Positions 26,129-33,970 of a stretch of 64,000 nt of DNA are shown here, in pieces. The notes under the pieces are model-generated. The model ran no database searches and was not told the DNA's origin. It worked only from the letters and a program-made list of their open reading frames with translations. Each line of letters opens with the position of its first letter. Position 1 is the first letter of the stretch. A program made the translations under genes and the position numbers. Origin of the DNA: Pseudomonas sp. RIT-PI-r (GTDB lineage Bacteria > Pseudomonadota > Gammaproteobacteria > Pseudomonadales > Pseudomonadaceae); NCBI RefSeq assembly GCF_001297015.1, contig NZ_LIGE01000041.1, positions 1-64,000 on the forward strand, read 5' to 3'.

Positions 26129-26247
26129 GTGGGAATCCTCTGAATGAATCTGGTGATGAGTGTTGCTGGTGCGTGGGAGTGGCGCCAGTCCGGTCGTCAG
26201 ACCATCGTGATTGATGACGGTTCTGAGCACATTGTCTATTCGCCAGC

Positions 26248-27099
26248 TTACAGCTGTGCAGCGTTGAAGGTATCGCACGTATCGATACGACCGCTATCGA
26301 ATCCGGCCGTGAACCATTGGGTGCGTTGTTGTGAGGTGCCGTGGCTGAACGTCTCCGGACGAACCGAGCGGTTCTGTGCACGCTGCAGATAGTCGTCACC
26401 GAATACGCTGGCGGCGTTCAAGGCTTCTTCGATATCGCCAGGTTCCAGCCAGGTCAGGCGCTGTTGGGCATGGTATGCCCAGACCCCCGCAAGGCAATCG
26501 GCCTGCAGTTCGCTGCGCACTTCGAGGCCCGCGTTGCCGATCACCGGTAGTCGTGCCGAGAGGGCGGTTTCAAACGGCTCGGACATGCCCAGTTCAACCT
26601 GCACATGATGGCCGACCTCGTGCGCGATGATGTAAGCCTGGGCGAAGTCGCCGACCGCTGAAAAGCGCTCGGCCATCAGCTCGAAGAACTGCGGGTCGAG
26701 ATAGATCTGCCGATTGCCCGGGCAGTAAAAGGGGCCGATCGAGCTGTCGGCGGCACCGCAAGCGGAGACCACGCTATGACTGAACAGCGTCAGTGTGGGG
26801 GTGGGGTAATGGCGTGCGGTTCGGGCAAACAGCAACGTCCAGGTGTCTTCGGTGTCACCCAGTATCGACTCGATAAACCTGAGTTGGGCAGCGTCGGCGG
26901 ACGAAGCGGGTCGGCTGACGTCATTCATCTGGCTCGGGTGTTGCCAGGGAGTGCTGTCGTATGAGGCGTAGAGCGCCGCGCCCGAGAGGGTGACGGCTGC
27001 CAGGCCGGCAGCGATTTTCTTCCCTGTCTGAGTGCGGGCGTCCTTGCCCTTTCGTGTGTCATTGACGTTGTCGCTGCGTCTCGCTCTGGTCCATAACAT
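26248..27099 (-). CDS. Second YpfJ-type neutral zinc metallopeptidase
   Basis: A 283-residue paralogue of the protein encoded just downstream. It shares the opening MLW-RRSDNV, the membrane helix (AAGLAAVTLSGAALYASYD), the zinc motif HEVGHHVQ, VYLD-like IYLDPQFFELMAE and the tail QQRTQWFTAGFDSG. The linker after the helix is shorter and not glycine-rich. The two genes are 119 bases apart on the same strand and look like an old tandem duplication. All active-site residues are retained, so it is probably functional. Confidence 0.9.
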   Translation of the reverse strand: MLWTRARRSDNVNDTRKGKDARTQTGKKIAAGLAAVTLSGAALYASYDSTPWQHPSQMNDVSRPASSADAAQLRFIESILGDTEDTWTLLFARTARHYPTPTLTLFSHSVVSACGAADSSIGPFYCPGNRQIYLDPQFFELMAERFSAVGDFAQAYIIAHEVGHHVQVELGMSEPFETALSARLPVIGNAGLEVRSELQADCLAGVWAYHAQQRLTWLEPGDIEEALNAASVFGDDYLQRAQNRSVRPETFSHGTSQQRTQWFTAGFDSGRIDTCDTFNAAQL

Positions 27100-27245
27100 G
27101 TTTGCGTTCCTTCATAGGTTGGGGGTGTAAATCACCTCGCCTATGAATAACCGCGCGCGTCAGAATCTGCTGGGCATAAATGTAAGGGCGCGTAAGACCC
27201 TTTTCGAATCTGCCGTTTCGGTGTGAGTCATAAGCCTTTTCCCAC

Positions 27246-28079
27246 TCACTGGTCGAATGCATCCCACACTGGCGCGAAGTCCGGGCTGACCTGTCGCTCG
27301 CGCTTGGACAGACCGGCAATCAGCGCCCGGTCTTGATCATCCAGATTGACCTCAAGTGCCGCCAGATTGGCGAGTTGGTTAGTAGCGCTGCTCGCCTTGG
27401 GTATCGCTGCCACGTTGTCTTGATCGAGCAGCCATTTCAGTGCGACCTGGGTCGGCAGTACGCCGTGTCTGGCAGCAATTTGCTGAATTTCGCTGATGTG
27501 TGAAACCTTGTTGCGCGCCAGCGGTGTGTAGGCCGTCAGCGCCATATTGTGTTGCCGGACGTAATCGAGCAGGGCGGTTTGTCCGAGCAGGACGTGGTAC
27601 TCGACCTGAATCGCTGACAGACCGATGCCGTATTCCTCGACGACTTTGCGCAACAACGGCAGAGGGAAATTCGCCACGCCGATGTTGCGGGCCAGGCCTT
27701 GTTCCTTGAACGAGGCCAGCGTGTCGAGAGTGCGTGGCAGATCCCAATCCTTGGTGGGCCAGTGGATCATGAACAGGTCGACGTAGTCGCTGCGCAACGC
27801 CTTGAGGCTGCGATCCATGGAGTGGCGCATCGCGTCCGGTTGCAACTGATCCCACCAGACTTTGGTGGTGACATGAATCTGCTCGCGCGGTGTCGGTGTA
27901 TTCGCCAGCGCTTGTCCGACGGCATCCTCATTGTTGTAGGCCGCTGCCGTGTCGATGTGTCGATAACCCAGCTCCAGCGCTTGCTCCACGGCACGGGTGC
28001 ATTCTTCACCGAGCATCGGCCAGGTGCCGAGACCGAGTTTCGGCATGTTCAAACCCTGGGCGTTAACAATGTGCTGCAT
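27246..28079 (-). CDS. Aldo/keto reductase
   Basis: A 277-residue NADPH-dependent AKR of the 2,5-diketo-gluconate reductase type. It shows LGLGTWPM at the start, GYRHIDTAAAYNNE with the catalytic Tyr, LFMIHWP with the catalytic His, and IPKASSATNQLANL in the cofactor site. The catalytic Lys is in TTKVWWD. The start overlaps the preceding flavoprotein gene by 17 bases, which implies translational coupling, so it probably reduces or oxidises a carbonyl in the same pathway. Confidence 0.92.
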   Translation of the reverse strand: MQHIVNAQGLNMPKLGLGTWPMLGEECTRAVEQALELGYRHIDTAAAYNNEDAVGQALANTPTPREQIHVTTKVWWDQLQPDAMRHSMDRSLKALRSDYVDLFMIHWPTKDWDLPRTLDTLASFKEQGLARNIGVANFPLPLLRKVVEEYGIGLSAIQVEYHVLLGQTALLDYVRQHNMALTAYTPLARNKVSHISEIQQIAARHGVLPTQVALKWLLDQDNVAAIPKASSATNQLANLAALEVNLDDQDRALIAGLSKRERQVSPDFAPVWDAFDQ

Positions 28080-29802
28080 GGTCGATCTCCTGTTCGAAAG
28101 CAGTAATGCCGGCGATATGCCGGGCGGCGATGTAACCGAAAGTCAGGGCCGGGCCGATATTGATGCCGCCCGCCGGGTAGTGACCGCCCATGATGCTGGC
28201 CATGTCGCCACCCGCCGCGTAGAGGCCGGCGATGGGTTGTTCGTTGGCATCCAGCACTTGCGCGTGCGGATTGACCTTGAGGCCGGCAAACGTGCCGAAG
28301 CAGCCGGGCTGGACTTTCACGGCGTAGAACGGCCCGGTTTCTATTGGGGCAACGCAGGGGTTGGGACGGTTTTTCGGATCACCCTGTTTACGGTTGTAGG
28401 GTGTGGTGCCGCGCCCGAACAGCGGGTCTTCGCCGTGGCGGGCATGGCCGTTGTAGTTATCCACAGTCTGGCGCAAACCGCTGGGGTCGATGCCGCAGGC
28501 AATGGCCAATTCCTCAACGGTGTTACCGGTTTTCAGATAACCGCTGCGGATGAATTCCGACACTGGCAGCGGAAACGGCCTCGACATGCCGAGGCCATAT
28601 CGCCGTTGAAAGGCGCGCGTGCAGATCAACCAGGAGGCGACTTCTTCGCCTTCCGGCGCAGCAGCAACCATGGCGCTGACATAGTCGTAGTAACCGTTGG
28701 CTTCGTTGACGAAGCGCTGTCCGTTACGCTGCACGCCGATGATCCCCGGTTTGCCGCGCTCGATGATGTGTGGGAAATGGCCGATGCTGCCGTCGGAATA
28801 CGGCACTTGCGACACCGGTGCCCACGCCACGGCTGAAGCGACCTCGGTGTTGACTCGCGCTCCTGCGCTTTCACCCAGGCGCAAGCCATCGCCGTTGACG
28901 GCCAGCGGCGGCAATGCCCAGTGTTCATGACCGGTTGGTGTGCGCGGGAACAACGCTTTGCGCCGCTCGATGTCATTGGCGAACCCCCCGGCGGCAAGTA
29001 TCACGGCTTTGCGTGCGCGAATGCGGATCGGACCTTTGCGGGTCTCGACCACTGCGCCGGAAACCCGCGAGCCGTCACGCAGCAGCTCAGCCACCGGCGC
29101 CGACTCCCACAACAAGACGCCGAGGTCTTCGGCAGATTTTGCCAATCGCGCAATCAGCGCCACGCCATTGACCAATTGCATGGCCCGGCCATGAACGGCG
29201 AGGTCCAGCAAGTGCCGGGTAAAGCGCCGAGTGACATGCCATGCGGCTTTCAGCGAACGGGTCAGATTGAGGAACGCCGACAGATCCGCCCCGGCCATGA
29301 TCGGCATACCCATGAAGGACGTTTCACGCATGGTTGGGCGAAGGCGCTTGAGCAAGCGTCCGACTTCGCGCCCATCGTAAGGCGCAGCGATCACCGAACG
29401 TCCGCCGGTACCTGCACCCGGTGTTTCGCCATGAATGTCGGCAATGGCGTTGCCATCGGCGAATTGCAGGGCAGTGTGTTGCTCGAAAAAGGCGACCATG
29501 CGCGGGCCGGCTTCAAGGAAAGCGTTGATCATCGCCGGGTCGTACTGCTCACCCAGTTCATGGCGCAAATACGTGCGCGGTTGTTCGATGTCTTCGACGA
29601 TTCCGGCCCGACGGGCCAATGGATTGCACGGCACCCACGCCCAGCCACCGGACCAGGCCGTAGCGCCGCCGAACACTGGATCCTTCTCGACGACGATGAC
29701 TTTCAAGCCATGCCACGCGGCGGTCACGGCGGCGGACAAACCGGCAGCGCCAGACCCGACGACCAATACGTCGCAGTCGATATCAGGGAGTTCGGCAGAC
29801 AT
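28063..29802 (-). CDS. FAD-dependent dehydrogenase of the KstD/fumarate-reductase flavoprotein group
   Basis: A 579-residue flavoprotein. The FAD Rossmann motif VLVVGSGAAGLSAAVTAAWH is near residues 11-30, VVEKDPVFGGATAWSGG follows, and the C terminus has LYAAGGDMASIMGGHYPAGG then ALTFGYIAA. That end pattern is typical of 3-ketosteroid delta-1-dehydrogenase relatives, which desaturate cyclic ketones. No steroid genes are nearby; the neighbours are quinate/shikimate catabolic genes, so a cyclohexanone-like hydroaromatic substrate is a reasonable inference. I chose the ATG at 29802. The promoter holds a TGGAAT-N3-ATTCCA palindrome 29 bases upstream. Confidence 0.88.
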   Translation of the reverse strand: MSAELPDIDCDVLVVGSGAAGLSAAVTAAWHGLKVIVVEKDPVFGGATAWSGGWAWVPCNPLARRAGIVEDIEQPRTYLRHELGEQYDPAMINAFLEAGPRMVAFFEQHTALQFADGNAIADIHGETPGAGTGGRSVIAAPYDGREVGRLLKRLRPTMRETSFMGMPIMAGADLSAFLNLTRSLKAAWHVTRRFTRHLLDLAVHGRAMQLVNGVALIARLAKSAEDLGVLLWESAPVAELLRDGSRVSGAVVETRKGPIRIRARKAVILAAGGFANDIERRKALFPRTPTGHEHWALPPLAVNGDGLRLGESAGARVNTEVASAVAWAPVSQVPYSDGSIGHFPHIIERGKPGIIGVQRNGQRFVNEANGYYDYVSAMVAAAPEGEEVASWLICTRAFQRRYGLGMSRPFPLPVSEFIRSGYLKTGNTVEELAIACGIDPSGLRQTVDNYNGHARHGEDPLFGRGTTPYNRKQGDPKNRPNPCVAPIETGPFYAVKVQPGCFGTFAGLKVNPHAQVLDANEQPIAGLYAAGGDMASIMGGHYPAGGINIGPALTFGYIAARHIAGITAFEQEIDHAAHC

Positions 29803-29830
29803 CAAACAACGCTCCAGCGGAAATTGTTTT

Positions 29831-29845
29831 TGGAATTTGATTCCA
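29831..29845. promoter_or_regulatory. Perfect palindrome TGGAAT-N3-ATTCCA, candidate IclR operator
   Basis: The 15 bases form a perfect inverted repeat with a 3-base spacer in the divergent promoter between the flavoprotein and IclR genes. A one-mismatch relative (TGGAAC-N3-GTTCTA) lies upstream of the Gfo/Idh gene at 30924. IclR proteins commonly bind short palindromes of this size, so the neighbouring regulator is the likely binder. Confidence 0.6.
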
Positions 29846-29894
29846 GAAAATAGCGAGTGCTGGAGTCGTTCGACAAGCCTTGATCCAACAAAAC

Positions 29895-29909
29895 GGGCGG
29901 TTATCGAAC
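29895..29909 (-). promoter_or_regulatory. PcaR-like 15-mer, 13 of 15 matches
   Basis: On the minus strand this reads GTTCGATAACCGCCC, differing at two positions from the exact 15-mer GTTCGATAATCGCAC found at 35449. It lies in the same divergent promoter region as the IclR-type palindrome. It could bind PcaR or the local IclR protein. Confidence 0.35.
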
Positions 29910-29978
29910 AATCGGTTCCAGATTTCGCTTTGCAGCGGATGTCTTCTAGAATCGGCAAAATTTCAATTGGATGTCCCC

Positions 29979-30755
29979 ATGGCTGGCAGTCAAATCGAAC
30001 GGGTTTTCAGCGTGCTGGAAAGCCTTACCAGTGATCCGCGCGGGCTGCCGATGCAGGCGCTGGCCGAGCAACTGGATATCCCGAAAAGCGCCACGCACCG
30101 CTTGCTCGCCGAGCTGATTCGCCTCGGCTACGTGCGGCAGAATCCGGAAACCTTGCGCTATCACTTGTCGACCAAACTGGTCGCGATGGGCTTTCAATAC
30201 CTGTCGAGCAGCGGTGCCGACATCGTCCAGCCGGTGCTTGATCGACTGGCGCAGGAAACCGGTGAACTGGTGCGCCTGGGGGTGATCGACGGCGAGCGCC
30301 AGACCTGGATAGCCAAGGCCCAAGGCGCGCGCACCGGTCTGCGTTATGACCCGGACATGGGCCGCGACGCGCCGCTGTTTTACACCGCGTCCGGTCATGC
30401 GTGGCTGGCGTGCATGAGTGATGCCGAGGCGTTGTCGCTGGTCGAGCGGCAGGCTGCGGAAGTGCCGGTGGGCGTGGGGCCAAACGCGCCGCGCTCAAAT
30501 ATCGAGTTGCTCGAACGGCTGCGTCTGGCCCGTGAACAGGGCTATGCCTGGGTCGAGGAGAGTTCGGCGGTGGGGACTTCGGCGATTGCGGCGGTGGTGA
30601 AGCATCCAACGGATGGTCGGGTGATCGGTGTGCTGAGTATCGCCGGGCCGAGTGCGCGAATGCCGGGGGCGCGCTTGCATGAACTGGCGCCGCTGTTGCT
30701 GAAATTCACCGAAGAATTATCAGCAGCCAGCCTGGCCTCGGAACTGTTTATCTAA
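29979..30755 (+). CDS. IclR family transcriptional regulator
   Basis: A 258-residue IclR-type regulator. The N-terminal winged HTH is at about residues 5-65 (IERVFSVLESLTSDPRGLPM, helix IPKSATHRLLAEL), followed by the effector domain (about 80-250) with GQTWIAK-like ERQTWIAKAQG and the SSAVGTSAIAAVV pocket strand. It is divergent from the flavoprotein/AKR operon and lies upstream of the Gfo/Idh operon; matching palindromes in both promoters make it their likely regulator. I chose the ATG at 29979. The effector is unknown, perhaps a hydroaromatic acid. Confidence 0.93.
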   Translation: MAGSQIERVFSVLESLTSDPRGLPMQALAEQLDIPKSATHRLLAELIRLGYVRQNPETLRYHLSTKLVAMGFQYLSSSGADIVQPVLDRLAQETGELVRLGVIDGERQTWIAKAQGARTGLRYDPDMGRDAPLFYTASGHAWLACMSDAEALSLVERQAAEVPVGVGPNAPRSNIELLERLRLAREQGYAWVEESSAVGTSAIAAVVKHPTDGRVIGVLSIAGPSARMPGARLHELAPLLLKFTEELSAASLASELFI

Positions 30756-30772
30756 TCCGCCGAAAATCCCCG

Positions 30773-30855
30773 GTAGGAGCTGCCGAAGGCTGCGATCTTT
30801 TGACCTTGTCTTTTAATAGCAAAATCAAAAGATCGCAGCCTTCGGCAGCTCCTAC
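30773..30855. repeat. REP pair, GTAGGAGCTGCCG family
   Basis: Inverted arms (GTAGGAGCTGCCGAAGGCTG and complement) with a loop of about 27 bases lie between the IclR gene and the Gfo/Idh promoter. Confidence 0.88.
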
Positions 30856-30923
30856 ATGGATATTCGTTTGGCGTGAATTTGTGCGGTGTTCGCACGGTTT
30901 TGTGGTTGATGGGTGTTTGATTC

Positions 30924-30938
30924 TGGAACTCGGTTCTA
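30924..30938. promoter_or_regulatory. TGGAAC-N3-GTTCTA, second candidate IclR operator
   Basis: An inverted repeat with 5 of 6 paired positions and a 3-base spacer, about 50 bases upstream of the Gfo/Idh start. It has the same arm sequence and spacing as the site at 29831. Confidence 0.5.
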
Positions 30939-30987
30939 AATTGTTTACGGAGTGTCATTCCGAGAACAATCACAAGAGGACCGCACC

Positions 30988-32049
30988 TTGAATTCGCCCC
31001 TTCGAATCGCCCTGATCGGCGCCGGCAATATGGGCCAACAACATTATCGGCATCTGCAAGCCCTCAGCGAAGCGACGCTTTGCGCAGTGGCTGATCCCGG
31101 GCCGCAAGCCGCAGCGCTTGCGGCTGAATGGGGCGTCAGGCATTTCGCCGATCATCGTCAGATGCTCGAACACATCAGGCCGGAAGCGGTGATTATTGCC
31201 AATCCAAATAATCAGCACGTCGCTACGACGCTCGATTGTCTGGTGGCGGGTGTGCCGGTGTTGCTGGAGAAGCCGGTCGGTGTGCACCTCGATGAAGCGC
31301 GCGAGCTGGTCGCGGCGGTTGAACGCAGCGGCGTGCCGGTGCTGGTCGGCCATCATCGGCGACACAATCCGCTGATCGTGCGTGCCCATGAGTTGGTGCA
31401 GAGCGGCGCGCTCGGGCGGTTGACCACGGTCACCGCGCTGTTCCAGTTGCGCAAGCCGGACAGCTACTTCGAGATCCCGTGGCGCCGTGAACCGGGCGCC
31501 GGGATGTTGCTGACCAACCTGATTCACGACCTCGACTTGCTCCGGCACCTGTGCGGTGAAGTGCGCTCGGTCCAAGCGATCACCGACAACACCGTGCGTG
31601 GTTTTGCCAATGAAGACAGCGCGGCAGTGTTACTGCAATTCGAGGGCGGCACATTGGGCACGTTGAGCGGATCCGATGCCGTCGCCGCGCCCTGGAGTTG
31701 GGAGTTGGATTCCGGCGAAAACCCGGTGTATCCACGTCAGGCCGATCAGCCGTGCTATCTGCTGGCCGGAACCGCCGGTGCATTGAGCATTCCGCAGCTC
31801 AAGCGTTGGCATTACGCCGCTGATCAGGTCGACGCCGGTTGGCATGAACCGTTGCTGGTGGTCGAAGAGTCCTACAGCAGTGACGAAGCTTTGCGCTTGC
31901 AGTTACAGCATTTCGTCCGCGTGGCGCGGCGTGAAGTCGAGCCGCTGGTGAGTGCGGCGGATGCTGCCCGCACCCTTGCACTGATTGAAGCCATCCGCGA
32001 AGCCGCCGCTACTGGCCGAGCCTGCGCCCCTGCACTGATCGAGGCTTGA
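30988..32049 (+). CDS. Gfo/Idh/MocA family oxidoreductase
   Basis: A 353-residue NAD(P)-dependent dehydrogenase of the inositol/glucose-fructose family. The Rossmann motif is IALIGAGNMGQQHYRHL near residues 6-22, the conserved EKPVGVHLDEA is near 92, and the substrate domain carries NLIHDLDLLRHL with the catalytic-region His and Asp. The start is TTG at 30988, with AGAGGA 7 bases upstream. The next gene, a TIM-barrel isomerase, begins 3 bases after its stop. Such pairs oxidise and then isomerise or dehydrate cyclic polyols or sugars; here the substrate may be a hydroaromatic polyol. Confidence 0.9.
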   Translation: MNSPLRIALIGAGNMGQQHYRHLQALSEATLCAVADPGPQAAALAAEWGVRHFADHRQMLEHIRPEAVIIANPNNQHVATTLDCLVAGVPVLLEKPVGVHLDEARELVAAVERSGVPVLVGHHRRHNPLIVRAHELVQSGALGRLTTVTALFQLRKPDSYFEIPWRREPGAGMLLTNLIHDLDLLRHLCGEVRSVQAITDNTVRGFANEDSAAVLLQFEGGTLGTLSGSDAVAAPWSWELDSGENPVYPRQADQPCYLLAGTAGALSIPQLKRWHYAADQVDAGWHEPLLVVEESYSSDEALRLQLQHFVRVARREVEPLVSAADAARTLALIEAIREAAATGRACAPALIEA

Positions 32050-32051
32050 GC

Positions 32052-32867
32052 ATGAGCGAACGAATCCTGTCCCTGGCCAGCCTGACTGTGCTGGAGTTAT
32101 CGCCGCCGCAGATGGTCGAAGTGGCCGCCCGCGCGGGTTACAGCCATGTCGGTCTGCGTCTGGAGCCGGCAACCCCTGAGGAATATCACTTTCCGCTGGT
32201 CGCCGATGATGATTTGCGGCGTCAGACATTGGCGCAGTTGCGTGACACGGGAATCCGCGTGCTCGACGTGGAAATCCTGCGTCTGAAGCCACAAACCATC
32301 GTCGCTGATTTCGAGAAACTTCTGACGGTCGGCGCGGAATTTGCCGCGACTGAATTGCTGGTCGCCGGTAACGATCCTGACGAGCAGCGGCTCACCGATA
32401 ACTTTGCAGCATTGTGTGATCTGGCGAAGCCCTATGGTTTGCACCCGCATCTGGAATTCATGCCCTGGACCGATGCACGCAACCTTGAGCAGGCGTTGCG
32501 CATCGTAGAAAACGCCGATCGGGAGAATGCGGCGGTGCTGGTGGACGCGTTTCACTTTGATCGTTCGGGTTCACGGTTGGAGAATTTCGCGGGCGTTGCG
32601 TCCTCGCGCCTGCGCTATGCGCAATTGTGTGACGTGGCGGGGCCGCGACCGTCGGACATGGCCGAGATCTTGCGTCAGGCGCGCAACGAGCGACGGTTTC
32701 CCGGCGAAGGCGATTGCGACTTGCTCGGGTTGTTGAAAGCGTTGCCAGCTAATATTCCACTGAGTCTGGAAATTCCCACGGTGAAACTGCTGGAGCAAGG
32801 CGTGAGCGGGTTGCAGCGGGCGCAGATGGCGATTGATAGAACCCGGGAATTATTGGCGCGGCTGTAA
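32052..32867 (+). CDS. Sugar phosphate isomerase/epimerase family (AP endonuclease 2 fold)
   Basis: A 271-residue TIM-barrel protein. The divalent-metal ligands of the family are visible: Glu in HLEFMPW, Asp and His in VDAFHFDRSG, and Glu in SLEIPTVK. QLCDVAGPRP and FPGEGDCDL are also typical. The fold is the same as the N-terminal half of QuiC1, so it could be an isomerase, epimerase or dehydratase on a cyclic ketone. I chose the ATG at 32052 because GAGG lies 7 bases upstream. It is co-transcribed with the Gfo/Idh gene. Confidence 0.87.
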   Translation: MSERILSLASLTVLELSPPQMVEVAARAGYSHVGLRLEPATPEEYHFPLVADDDLRRQTLAQLRDTGIRVLDVEILRLKPQTIVADFEKLLTVGAEFAATELLVAGNDPDEQRLTDNFAALCDLAKPYGLHPHLEFMPWTDARNLEQALRIVENADRENAAVLVDAFHFDRSGSRLENFAGVASSRLRYAQLCDVAGPRPSDMAEILRQARNERRFPGEGDCDLLGLLKALPANIPLSLEIPTVKLLEQGVSGLQRAQMAIDRTRELLARL

Positions 32868-32880
32868 GCGGTGCTGCGCA

Positions 32881-32908
32881 CCTATCGCGGGCAAGCCCGT
32901 TCCCACAG
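32881..32908. repeat. Single REP-like arm (CGGGCAAGCCCGTTCCCACA)
   Basis: One arm of the GGGCAAGCCC repeat, without a partner nearby, lies between the isomerase and permease genes of the same operon. Confidence 0.7.
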
Positions 32909-32966
32909 GGGGAGGCAAGCCAGTCCGCGAAGCTTTTGATTTTTTATGGCAACACAAGGATATCCA

Positions 32967-33845
32967 ATGACCGTCAGCACCCCGCTCTCCGGTGTAAACC
33001 AACCCTTCAAGGGCATCTTGCTGATCGTCGTGGCAACCTTCCTGTTCTCCAGCCATGACGCACTGTCGAAATATCTCTCCGGTTTCTATCCGATCGTGAT
33101 GGTGGTGTGGGCGCGCTATCTGGTGCACACCTTATTGATGGCGGGGATTTTTCTGCCGCAGTCCGGGTTGCGCGTCCTACGCACCAAGAAGCCGTTATGG
33201 CAGTTGGTGCGGGCACTTTGCCTGCTCGGCACCAGCCTGTTTTTCACCACGGCGCTGCTGTACATCCCGTTGGCGGAAGCCACGGCAGTCAACTTTCTTG
33301 CGCCAGTGTTGGTGACCGCATTGTCGGTGCCGTTGCTCAAGGAGCGAGTGACCCGAGGCCAGTGGATCGCCGTCATCTGCGGCTTTATCGGCGTGCTGAT
33401 CATCGTCCACCCGGGCGGTGAGTTGTTCACACCGGCAGTGTTGCTGCCGTTCTGCTCGGCGCTGTTTTTCTGCTTCTATCAACTGCTGACCCGCAAGCTC
33501 GCCGAAGTCGATAGCCCGACTACCAGCAACTTCTTCGCCGGGCTGTGCAACACGCTGGTGATGAGTGCGCTGGTGCCGTTCTTCTGGCAAGTGCCGACGC
33601 TGACCCATGCCGGGCTGATGCTGGCGCTGGGCAGTTGCGGGATGACCGCGCATCTGTTTCTGACCCAGGCGTTCCGTCATGCCGCACCGGCACTGCTGGC
33701 GCCGTTCGGTTATTGCCAGATCGTGTTTGCGGGGCTGTTGGGCTGGTTGCTGTTCAATCACACGCCGAGTCTGTTGACGATCATCGGCATTGCGGTGATC
33801 TGTTGCAGCGGGCTGGCGGCAGCGTGGCAGCAGAGCCGCCGCTGA
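32967..33845 (+). CDS. DMT/EamA family permease
   Basis: A 292-residue membrane transporter with ten helices in two EamA repeats (first helix GILLIVVATFLFSSHDALSK, PLAEATAVNFLAPVLVTALS in the first repeat, FRHAAPALLAPFGYCQIVFA in the second). I chose the ATG at 32967, which has AAGGAT 6 bases upstream; an ATG at 32946 would add seven residues. It is the last gene of the Gfo/Idh operon, so it may import or export the compound handled there. Confidence 0.88.
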   Translation: MTVSTPLSGVNQPFKGILLIVVATFLFSSHDALSKYLSGFYPIVMVVWARYLVHTLLMAGIFLPQSGLRVLRTKKPLWQLVRALCLLGTSLFFTTALLYIPLAEATAVNFLAPVLVTALSVPLLKERVTRGQWIAVICGFIGVLIIVHPGGELFTPAVLLPFCSALFFCFYQLLTRKLAEVDSPTTSNFFAGLCNTLVMSALVPFFWQVPTLTHAGLMLALGSCGMTAHLFLTQAFRHAAPALLAPFGYCQIVFAGLLGWLLFNHTPSLLTIIGIAVICCSGLAAAWQQSRR

Positions 33846-33860
33846 AGGATACGCAAACCC

Positions 33861-33950
33861 CTGTATAGGAGCTGACGAGTGAAACGAGGCTGCGATCTTT
33901 TGATCTTCAACATCAAGATCAAAAGATCGCAGCGTGCCGCAGCTCCTACA
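33861..33950. repeat. Degenerate REP pair, GTAGGAGCTGCCG family
   Basis: The right arm is near consensus, but the left arm carries an altered centre (GAGCTGACGAGTGAAACGAG) that breaks pairing. It lies between the convergent DMT and MFS genes. Confidence 0.75.
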
Positions 33951-33970
33951 AGGGGAGGGTTGTAGGCAGG

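Noticed and set aside
26129..26247. Gap between the two zinc peptidase genes as a separate small gene
   Set aside because: Only 119 bases, with no ribosome-binding site and start combination beyond the known ATG of the downstream gene.
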